NCBI GenBank assembly: GCA_021521415.1
Contig: JAIQDT010001955.1
Coordinates: 117,076 to 181,075 of the forward strand
Length of the DNA stretch: 64,000 bases
Direction: 5' to 3'
Origin: Bidens hawaiensis
Lineage: Eukaryota; Streptophyta; Magnoliopsida; Asterales; Asteraceae
Positions 45,755 through 55,686 of the stretch are shown here, in pieces. The notes under the pieces are model-generated. The model made no database searches. It saw only the letters and a list, made by a program, of their open reading frames with translations, and was not told where the DNA came from. The translations under genes were made by a program, and so were the position numbers. Every line of letters starts with the position of its first letter. The stretch's first letter is position 1.

Positions 45755-46347
45755 GATAATCGACTACGAATTAAGAGTGGTATACTCGAGTATGAAATAA
45801 ACGACTACGAAAGAAGAGCGTTTGGAGTTGTATAATCGCGTATGAAATAAACGTTTAGAGCGTTTGGAGTTGTATAATCAAGTGTGATCTAACCAATACC
45901 CAACCTAAACTATATATAGATGTTTGTGGGGGTAAAATGGTAAAAAAACAAAAAAAAAAACGGCTAAAAAACGGTCAAAAAAAAAAAAAAAAACGGCTAT
46001 AAAGCCGTTTGGTAACGTTCGAAAACCGGTTTAACCGGTTAACCGGTTATTAAAAAACCGGTTAACCGGTTTTTTTAATAACGGTAATAAACCGGTTATT
46101 TTAAAAACCGGTTAACCGGTTTTTTAATAACCGGTTATTAAAAAAAACCGGTTATAAAAAAAAACCGGTTATAAAACCGGTTTTGGCTCCAAAACGTATA
46201 ACCGATACGTAAACCGGTCAAACCGGTTTTTAAAAAAACCGGTTTTTAAAAAACCGGTTTCCGGTTGAACCGGCCAAACCGGTTCCGTAACCGGTTTTTT
46301 TGAACACCTCTATTTGAGATACACAATCAAAAAACAACCAATACAAA

Positions 46348-48338
46348 ATGAAGCCCTCCTTCATCTTCATCCATCCCATTCTCATTCCCTTGCTGCTATC
46401 AGTCGCTAGCGCCGCATACAAAAATCTGATCCCACCAACGTTCAACGTCTTACGTTTCGGTGCAGTTTCTCACCGAATCACCGATAACACCAAGGTACAT
46501 TCTTCTAGTCATTTTTTTTTATTTTTGAACAACTATTATTCTACTCTTAAATATTTATGAATATTTTATTCAGGTTTTACTAGGCGTTCATTTCAGCATG
46601 AAATAATGCGTGTAGTCATAGTGGTGGAGGTAGGGTTGTGGTCCCGAGAGGGACGTATATGCTTGATGCGGTTATGTTCATTGGTCCGTGTAGGGAACCT
46701 ATGGAGTTTATTATAAGGGGTTCGTAAGAAGCTTCAAATAATCCAATGAACTTTTTTGTTGATCATTGGATTACTTTTAAATATATCGATCAACTGACGA
46801 TCGGAGGCGGTGGTTCGTTGCTTGGTCACGGCGGTGCTGCTTGGCATTACAATGACTGTAACCGCAATTCTCGTTGCAAGACTCTTCCAGTTGTAAGTCC
46901 ATAATTTTTTCCTTAAATTTTATTCACTTCATAAAAGATGTGTACCCGTATCTCATTTTTTATTTTATCTATATTTAGAGCATATCTGGGATTGAGTTTA
47001 AAAACAACTTATTGACCTATTCGATTTTTTAAAAGACCAATAAGTTAAATGGTGCTTGACAATCACAAAAATTCTTTTTATTTAGTTTTTTAAAAGAGTT
47101 AAAAAACAGTTTTCTAAAAGTCTATAATCCGAGCTTTTCAAAATAGCTTTTTGAAAAACTCAATAAGACAATAAACAGTTTTCAAACTCAATCCCAAATA
47201 TGACCTTAATTAAATGATACATGTTCTATGATTCTTTTACAATTATTACTGTTTATTTCATTCACAAAAAAGTATAACAAATTATAAGTTAATACATATA
47301 ACAAAATCATTATTCAACTATGAAAAAATTATATATGTAAATAAATATAAATAAAGAAGGAGACGAGTTTCTTAATCTTTATCCATATTTTTCATATATT
47401 TAAAGATTATAAAGAGTAAGATGTGAATGCTCTAATAAATATTAAAATTTTAGTTTTGTATATTTTCAGACATATATATTTGTTTTAATTGCTATATTGT
47501 TTCTTAATTGGAATTAGACCATGCGGCTTGATTTTGTTACCAATTCAAGAATAAGCCACATTCGGTCAATCAACAGCAAGAATGCTCATTTCAACATTTT
47601 TGCGTGCCGCAACTTGAACATGTCCAATATTCGGATTAGTGCCCCCGAGGATAGCCCGAACACCGATGGTATCCACATCGGTGGCTCACAGCAAATCCGA
47701 ATCCAAGACTCTACCATAATGACCGGTGATGATTGTGTGTCAATTCTAGCGGGTAGTCACGATATCATAGTGACAGGAGTGCATTGTGGGCCAGGACACG
47801 GGTTTAGCATTGGTAGCTTGGGTTGGTCCCACAACGAAGAGTTTGTAACCGGTATAACTATACGTAACTCAACATTATACGGGACCCAAAATGGACTTCG
47901 GATTAAAACATGAGCACCCTCTAATCCTAGCCTTGCTTCGGATATTATGTTTGATGACATAACCATGGTTAACGTGAATAACCCGATTTTTATTGACCAA
48001 CAATATTGTCCAAGGGCCCCTTGCAATTATAAGGTAACTCTCCACCTATTAGAATATCTCGTGTTTATAACATAATTGATAATTTATTTTAACATTCGTG
48101 TTTTCAGGCACAATCAAATGTTCAAATAAAAAACGTGACATTTAGAAAAGTGCGTGGTAAGTCGAGTTCTAAGATTGCAGTAAAGATCCAATGTAGCAAA
48201 ACCGTGCCTTGTGAAGGGATTAAACTCGTGGACATTAACTTGGCTTATCACGGGCGAGAACAAGGACGGGCGGTGTCATCTTGCTGGAACGTCGAAGGAG
48301 AGTCATATGGCCCTCAATTTCCCTCTGGTTGTCTATAG
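46348..48338 (+). pseudogene. Polygalacturonase (GH28), copy B, three premature stops
   Basis: A paralogue of the gene at 21,939 with the same four exons: 46348-46494, 46584-46892, 47518-48033, 48108-48338. All GT/AG sites are kept, and a signal peptide (MKPSFIFIHPILIPLLLSV) is present. Motifs SPNTDG, TGDDC, CGPGHG and RIKT are readable. Three codons are stops where copy A has sense: TGA for Trp (46599-46601), TAA for Leu (46725-46727) and TGA for Trp just after RIKT (47911-47913). Two of the three are Trp-to-TGA changes. None is shared with copy A, so both copies probably decayed after duplicating. The hAT transposon separates the TATA box from the coding region, which may have ended expression first. 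Confidence 0.9.
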
Positions 48339-48429
48339 AACAAGAACTTTTACTTCTTTTTCTTATTTCAACCTGAGAAGGTTTTTAATGTTCTTTCCGG
48401 TTGTTTTTGTAAATGGAAGTTTATAGAAC

Positions 48430-49940
48430 TAATTAATGGGGCTCTATGAATCTCCATGAGGATTGAGAGTATAATGTCAATCCTTTTTTATCTGCATCAT
48501 AAGTTTTATGTTATTGTTGATTTTCTTATTTAAATGTTTAAATTTAAATAATCTTTACTTAAAAGTAAAAAAAAATAGCAATAACATTGTAAAGTTTGTT
48601 TAGGAAAAAAAAAGTGACGTGGCCATCGTGTACTTAAAGTTTTAAACATGTAAGACCATACGTAGTGGAACTCCTTTAAAATGCTCCTTAATCCCTGGCC
48701 ACTTAAGGCCGAGAGACTTTTTGAAGGCCAAATTTCCCAAAAAGCCCCCCAAAGGCGCCGCGGGCGTTTTGAAGAAATATGACCCATTGAAAATGCCAAC
48801 TGCGAAAGGCCTAATAATTAAATGATGATCCCCATTGTTATAATCATCACATTTTCCTTATGCTGCTACCTTGAAAGTGTTTTAATAATCACATTTTAAT
48901 CAGTTTATTCATTTACTGATTTTTTAATTTAATTCGTGCTGCTTTACATCACTACTACTAATTAAAAAATCAATAGCCACTTCTCGTCACATTTTAAGAA
49001 AAGGTTTAAAACCTTCAACTACACTATAAGGCTAACTGTTATAAGGTACTTGTGAGTCGGGTGATGTGAAAGGGGCATTTTACAATATCCAAGTGTCATC
49101 TTGGCAAAAGGGACTTTCATATTTCATATTTAAAAACATGAGTTATGGTGAGTGAAATGTATTGTGTTTGTGGAGTTTCGTGGAGTGAAATAATTAACTG
49201 TATTATCAAATTAAAAAGAAAAAAAAACTATTATGCCCTCAGCCTTGCCAAGCTACTCATCGCTAAGGACGTCTTCGAAAATCGTTAAAATTTTTTAGCC
49301 AAGAGCGTCTAAAATTCTGGCCTCTAAGTAAGTAAATAAATAGATAATCATTTTTTATTATGTTTAAACAATTAAATTTATTTATGAATAGGCTTTAATT
49401 GGGTAACTGGGTTATGGTATGGGCGGCGCGTAACTTTTTATAAAATGTTTTTTTACAAAAATTAGTTTAAATGATTTAGTTAATTGTGTTATAACTTGGG
49501 TTGTGTGTTTCTTTTTTTTAACAAAACTTTGGGCCTTCCGGCCTAGGAAGGTCACCTTCCCTAGGGTCGACGCTTCTCACAGCTACGGCCTTGCACCCAA
49601 TTTAACGCATGTTCGTGGTGGTTTCATGCCCGGTCTTGCGCCCATTCTGCAACGATGGCGGGTTTCATGCTCCCTCTCAGTGGCATACACAACACATTCC
49701 CTAAAAACAAATTCAATTTCAAGTAACGGATTCTAAAATAATGGTTCAGTTGTAGTATACTGTTTTTTGCTTATGGTGAATGAATGAATAATCTTTATTC
49801 TTAAAAAAAAAATAAAATAAATCATTCCATCACTTATTCAAGGCCTCAAAGGAAACGTGTAACGAAGTTTAATATATCAAACGTTGTGCAATAGAATTTT
49901 GTAAATAATCAATTTTTAAAATACATTGAAGCAATGCATG
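48430..49940. other. 3' flank of polygalacturonase copy B
   Basis: Collinear with 24,900-26,485 of copy A, including the inverted-repeat remnant near 48,650-48,815 and the unrecognised GC-richer block at 49,520-49,705. Confidence 0.5.
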
Positions 49941-50393
49941 CAAAATGTTTTATCAACAGTTCAACACTACACTTTATAGTGATAAGCCATTTAATATTTG
50001 TAGGTCCCGAAACCGGATCAAACAACACAACAAACTAAATACTAGTTGTTCTTGGATCAACCTCACAACTAGTTGGCGGAAACAACTAGTTGGACCGAGA
50101 TCTCGGATCTTGTGTGTGGGTATGGTACTAGTTGTTCTTGGATCAACCTCACAACTAGTTGGCGGAAACAACTAGTTGGACCGAGATCTCGGATCTTGTG
50201 TGTGGGTATGGTGGAGCCGAAACTTGGAAGAAAGAAAGGGAGTTGAGAGAGTTTTTGGTTACTTGGATAATTGTTTTGCAAAGGGTTATTTGGTGTATTC
50301 CATACACACACAATATGTAGTGTGGGTATGTTATACACCATTCCATTAATAACAAGCCCAATAGGCACCAAGTACACAAGGCCTCGGGCCCAA

Positions 50394-52463
50394 TGTAACA
50401 CCCCGACCAAAGGCGGATTATACATCGGGGCGCCACATATTGTTTCATTACTCGTGACACTATTGGGTGTCAATATTTAATAAATACATTCATTCGCGCA
50501 CGCGCAAAGCAAAAATAAGATAACATAAATCATCATAAATCAATATATTATAAATCATAATATTCGAACAGCAATAACTTGTCTTGATACATTTTAATCT
50601 AGGTCAAAATAAAGAAAACTTCCTACGTGTCCACAAGCTCCAAAACAGCTACTGCAAACCTGAACATGTGTTAAAATAAAACGTCAAACACTTGCGTGTT
50701 GGTGAGAAATCAAGTTTAATACAATACATAGATAACAATAAATCTGCGCGCAACATGTGTATGTCTGGTTTTCAACAAGGGTGTAATCTGATCGGGACCA
50801 ACTCTAAGATTCATAAGACTGCCAGTGCTCACAATTGAGCTCACAAACAAGACAAACTGTGCATGTGTATACAAAAGAGAAAATCATAAACGATAGTTCT
50901 CCCGTGTTCATCTAATGGTACCATGAAAACTGCGGAATAGACCGACAAGACGGTTAATGATCCACACATACAAATAAACAGCCAAGTCTACGTCCTCAAC
51001 ACATGGGATACTGCGCGACTAAAGTTCATAAACAAGTTTAAGACTCTAAGTTTGTATGAACACATGAACATCCCAAAACATTAAAAGCAAAAAGGGATTA
51101 GGTACGAGATTACTCACTTGATAAACGATGCGGTGTAAGATAAAGCAAGAACCAACTTTAAACAAGCACAAGTTAACCTATAAATAAGATTATTGTTTTA
51201 ATGATTTGTTTTAAGTCTTGATTACAAGTTAGCATAATTAATAAGTAAATTATTATATATATATATTACCGGAAAAGCAGGGCAGAACAGGGAGGAAGAC
51301 GGAGGCAGAGAGGGAGGCGGCAGAGAGAGCAAGGAGGAGGACAGGAGAGATTAAGTGTTTTGTGTGTGTAGTGTTAGGAAAATAATACTATTATTTATAG
51401 GAAAACCCTAGGAGACATAATCCCTAGAAAAGGGGAAAGGATCTTAACAGGATCAAGCAAAAGATATCAAAAAGCATAAGAATCCAAAAGCAAAAGATAT
51501 GGAAAGATATGGCAGCTGCAGAGGCAAGATAAAGCTGTCAGGGAACAGTAAAAAGGCATGGGCGGTTCAGAAAAAGGTACTGGTCAAGCATGGAAAAAGC
51601 AGATCTCAAAAGATTATGTCAGTCACTTTATCTGTCAACCAATGGGGTTGGTGCGCATGCTGCGCCGAAAGTAACTTTTCAGACATAAAGCAGATTAGGT
51701 CAACAGCTCAAAAGATAAGACAACACAAAAGCAAACGGCTAGATTAAACAGAAGAAAACTCAAAGGGTTTAGCGCGAGAAAGCTCGAGCGCGAAGGCAGA
51801 CACAGAAGGTCAAGAGAGCGCGAGCGCGAAGGTAGACAGAACCAACCTTAACGCGTCGCGGAAAGAACTACATTTCTAAGCGCGCCGCGGGAAGAATCAC
51901 ATTTCTTAGCGCGCCGCGGGAGGAACTAAAATTCCTAGCGCGCCGCGGGAAGAACTATAATTCTTCGCGCGTCGAGGGATGAACTACGATTCTTAGCGCG
52001 CTGCGAGAAGAACTACAAATCCTTAGCGCGTCGCGGGAAGAACTACCGTTCTTAGCGCGCTGCGAGAAGAATTACAATTCTTAGCGCGCTGCGAGAAGAG
52101 TTCGTCTCGCGTATCGCTGAAACAGGTGGTCTTCACGCAGGCTTCCTTGTAAGGAGTCTGGCGTGAGGAGCTGCGCAGACAACCTTAGGCGGGAAGGAAC
52201 AAAGGACAAGCAAAGAGTTAGAAGAAAAAGAGGGAAACAAGGCGTAAGGGCGGGACGGCGACTAGAGGGAAAAGAAGGCGGAAAGAGAGAAGAAGAGGGA
52301 CGGGACGGCGGAAAGAAAGAGAGAGAGAAAGAGGCGGGAAGGAAAAGTATATATTATTATTAAAAATAAAGTATAAGTATAAATAAATATTAAGTCATAA
52401 AAGAAAGAGTTCGGGTCAGAGAAACGGGTACCTGGGTCGGGTCGGATCGGGGCAGATGTCACA
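50394..52463. mobile_element. Solo LTR (probably Ty3/gypsy), 2,070 bp, nested in the copia 3' LTR
   Basis: It begins TGTAACACCCCGACC, ends GATGTCACA and is flanked by the 5-bp duplication CCCAA (50389-50393, 52464-52468). The uninterrupted sequence is preserved in the 5' LTR at about 59,281. There are no internal domains or primer site, as left by LTR-LTR recombination. The TGTAACACCC start is typical of some plant gypsy LTRs as I remember them; the family call is tentative. Confidence 0.75.
51845..52100. repeat. GC-rich minisatellite in the solo LTR, about 8 units of 29-30 bp
   Basis: Units follow the pattern TTAGCGCGCCGCGGGAAGAA plus CTACAATTC. CpG density is far above that of the surrounding window. 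Units differ at the GCGCC/GCGTC/GCGCTG position. Confidence 0.9.
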
Positions 52464-52590
52464 CCCAATACATATAAACGTAAACGAACGAAAATGTAAA
52501 CTAAAATGATACAAATATGAAAGACTCAATTAAAGAAAACCGGGCCTTACAATCTCCCTCTAGTCTTTTGGTATTTGTCTTATTTCCTTC

Positions 52591-53383
52591 TCACCACTCG
52601 CATTCGGACTCATAGTCAAATACACCATTTGGGTCTTCTTCGAAAGGCTGTTTTTCAACAAGTAATCTAACAAACTTGTTGAACTTTTCAACAATGACGT
52701 CCGTGTAGTCACGACAGACATCTTCGACTGTGCATAGTGGCGACTCAGTTAGCTTCCTGAGGTCGCGGAGTCCAAATCCAGTCAATTCGTGCTCATCAAA
52801 GAGCGTGAGCTCGTGACTGCGAGTGCAATGCATGATGACATCATCAAATTTGTTGTTGAGTTAGACCTCGCTTGCATGTTTTCCAATATGCTAATGCTGT
52901 AGTATTTGATTCCTCTTCTTGACCGACTTTCAGCAGGATCAGCAACAGGAGCGACAACATGCTTGTCAACAATTGGCTCAACATTTTCCCAGTTGGCGGT
53001 GTGTCGGGTTCGGGGGAATAGTTGATGTCGTCATCATCATCTTTATTTTCTTCACCGGATTTCTGAACTGAAGGAACGGTACTTGCAAAAGAACAAACGT
53101 TAAATAAAAAGGCGAGCTTGGCCTCCACCTCAGCTTCCGTTTCCCTCGTTTTCTTAGCCTCCTTTGACGGCCCAGCATCAGCCATCTTATTTCCGGTAGA
53201 CTCACCGCTACCAATTCCACTACCACTACCATCACCACGAGTATCATCATAGCTATCATACTCATCCTCGTCCTCGTCATCTCTCTTCTGACTCATCATC
53301 GTCTCCATCCAAGCACTTGTCAAGATATATTTTATCGGGTCAACACTTAACAAACAATGCAATGAAGACCTTGTAGTAAACAA
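52591..53383 (-). pseudogene. Unrecognised downstream ORF remnant of the copia element
   Basis: Two overlapping minus-strand readings (53383-52844 and 52833-52591) encode an acidic, Ser/Gly-rich protein with DDEDEDEYDSYDD and KKTRETEAEVEAK, followed by a C-terminal part VEDVCRDYTDVIVEKFNKFV. They lie between the pol remnant and the 3' LTR, where some plant copia lineages carry an extra ORF. I do not recognise the family. A frame change near 52,980 and the break at 52,840 suggest decay. Confidence 0.4.
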
Positions 53384-53399
53384 AAGCCCATTTTAACTA

Positions 53400-55255
53400 A
53401 ATACTAAAAAATTAAAATAAAATTTTAAAAAATAAAAGAAAATAAAATTAAAATTTTAAAATAAGTTTAAAGTAAAATAAAATAGAAAGAGAAACTTTTA
53501 TACAGACACAAGATTTAGACAAAACTTAAACTAAGTTTAAAATATAAAGATTTACAAAATGATAAAGCAAAAACTTAAAAACTAAATTAAGAGTTAAAAC
53601 AAAAAAAAAATTAGAACAAAATAAGATAAAGTCAAATATTTGAAAACTAAATTAAAAACGAAAAAAATCAAAATAAATTTAAAAATAAAGTTAAAAGTAA
53701 AAGTAAAATAAGATAAAATCATATTAAAAGAAATGTAAGTTAAACTAATTTTAACATGTGAAATAAAAATAAAAATAAAAATTTAAAATTAAAATAAGGA
53801 GAAAATTAATATTAATTAATCATATTAATTAATTTACAAAATAAGCTATTAATACTTGTTTTTGGTGAGAAAGATCACAACATGGAATTATATTGTCTAT
53901 GTGTCCTAGATCACACTTCTATTTGGATATTATTATGCCAAGAACCTAAGGTCAATTGTAGATATGTTTGTCCATTTTAAACTTAACAAGTATTTTGATT
54001 TCATCGTGATACGTTAAGGTACAATTTGGCACAATACTTGTGTGGTCCCCTGTGAATCCGACATGTTACAAACTCCATCATACCTCGGGCATACTTTGTG
54101 TTCATCAGTATCACCCCGAATTGACTCCGACCCCCTAATGATTGATCAAAACATTTTGAACTTCATAGACTTTTTGCAAACTTTTCTTTCAAACAATATG
54201 TAAAGGTTGAACCATGGACTTACTAGCCTTGTTGACTTATGCCTTCATATAAAGTGTTTAGGACTTACTTGTTTGCCCCACGTTACGTGGTTCTAATATA
54301 CCCCTTTTTGTTTGATAAAATTATCAACAATTTTGTTGTTGATTTTGAATATTTTTTGAGTATTTTGCAGTTTTTCTGCTTTTCAATAATTTTTGATTTT
54401 TTCAATATTTGAAGCTAAAGCAAGAAATAATTTTCATTGTGACCAATCACTAACGGGCTCGTGTTTGACTGACTATTAGGATTTTTGCCTTCATTAATAT
54501 GACTTATTTGGAGTCGGCAACCGCTTCATAAGAGTGTAACCACGAGCATAGGCAGATATTTAAGTTTATATCACTATGATACTTACTCATTTGTTAAGCC
54601 TATCTACACATCAAACAATGATCTTGTTGGCTTTTGATCTACTCTTTTCATGTGCTAGGATCACCTGAGACAATTTTCTATCATTTTCCAAAGGTCGGAT
54701 CGATTTCTCAAAATTTTCTTTAATATTATTCGACTCCTTCTAAATAGGAGCTCCCTCTAAACGAGAGATTATACCTTTAAGGCTTTTTGAGGTTTTCTTG
54801 AATAAAATAACGAATATATAAATATTTTTGGAAGTCAAGTGACTAAAATTTTGATTTTCTTAACAAAAGTAAAATCTTTTTGGTGAATTAAGACTCATTT
54901 TCTCCCTCTAAAATTGTGACATATTTGAAAAATATTTACAAATTTTATATACAAAAAGATAAAAGAAATTTGAAATAAAATGAGATGAAAGTTAAAAAGA
55001 AAATTTAAAAACAAAATAAAAATAAAACAAAAGTTTCAAATTTTAAAACTTTTAAAAAAATAAATTTGAAAATAAAAGTTTAAAATTTAATATAAAAGGA
55101 AAATTTAAGCTAGATTAAAAAGGAAACTAAATTAAAAAGAACTTAGATATAATAAACTTTTAAGTAAAAAAATAAAAATAAAATGAAATAAAAAAATAAA
55201 ATTAAAATAATTTTAAAATAAAAACAAAACAAAAAAAAATTAAAATTTAATTTTG
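53400..55255. other. Non-coding interior of the copia element
   Basis: Mostly very A-rich on the plus strand (53,400-53,830 and 54,930-55,250), with a more balanced block at 53,870-54,790. No domain was recognised. This occupies the place where integrase and reverse transcriptase would be expected upstream and an extra 3' region downstream. Confidence 0.45.
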
Positions 55256-55259
55256 TACA

Positions 55260-55660
55260 AAAGAGATCATGCCAAGTGATTCAACGAGAAACAAAAATCT
55301 GGCACGATCAAAGGCTTTAGTAAACATGTCTGCATAGTTGTCATCAGTATCGACCCGTTCTATTATGACAAGCTTTCGGTTCAGATATGAGAGATGCTAA
55401 GCAAGTTGTGGTTTAGTTGTTCCATCAAGTTGACATCTTCATATGTCAGGACTTCATTTGACACTTTTCATTGTTTTGAAATATTTCCACCCATATCTCC
55501 AGCAAAAGAAACGTATCCGCCATCGAACGGTTTAATGTCAAATAGCAAGGATTCGTCTCCTGTCATGTGTCGGGTACAACCACTATCCAAGTACCAAATA
55601 CTGTTTACAGAATGTCATGGCTGACCCTTCACACATTAGCAGTTTAATTAGATAGAGGTT
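55260..55660 (-). pseudogene. Copia pol remnant: protease active site fused to the RNase H end
   Basis: On the minus strand, YLDSGCTRHMTGDESLLFDI (about 55,600-55,540) is the DSG aspartic protease region, continuing to VLTYEDVNLMEQLNHNLLSI. Near 55,385 it joins, in another frame, VDTDDNYADMFTKAFDRARF and LVESLGMIS (to about 55,262), the C-terminal end of copia RNase H. Everything between is gone: the rest of GAG-pre-integrase, integrase and reverse transcriptase. The junction marks one large deletion. Confidence 0.75.
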
Positions 55661-55686
55661 CCCGAGACTTAGTTGTCTCGGGAGGG

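Larger units (their letters stand above)
43150..46312 (-). mobile_element. Complete, potentially autonomous hAT transposon, 3,163 bp
   Basis: The ends TAGAGGTGCACAAA and (reverse complement) TAGAGGTGTTCAAA are terminal inverted repeats. A perfect 8-bp duplication TTTGAGAT flanks it (43142-43149, 46313-46320), and copy A preserves the unoccupied site (21,897-21,904). Both subterminal regions (43,165-43,410 and 46,020-46,300) are packed with AACCGGTT/ACCGGTTTT motifs, as expected for transposase binding. It encodes one uninterrupted transposase. It landed between the TATA box and the ATG of polygalacturonase copy B. Confidence 0.93.
37612..49945 (+). repeat. Segmental duplication, copy B
   Basis: The counterpart of 10,999-26,485, in the same orientation. 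It lacks the PIF-like, CACTA, hAT-MITE and TA-repeat MITE insertions of copy A but has its own 3.16 kb hAT transposon and a longer stretch between 38,365 and 40,640. Homology to copy A stops at about 49,945, just before the copia element. Confidence 0.85.
49999..52551 (-). repeat. 3' LTR of the copia element, interrupted by a solo LTR
   Basis: The two LTR pieces are 49999-50393 and 52469-52551. Together they match the 5' LTR except for an 87-bp tandem duplication (50041-50127 repeated from 50128) and scattered substitutions. Confidence 0.9.
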
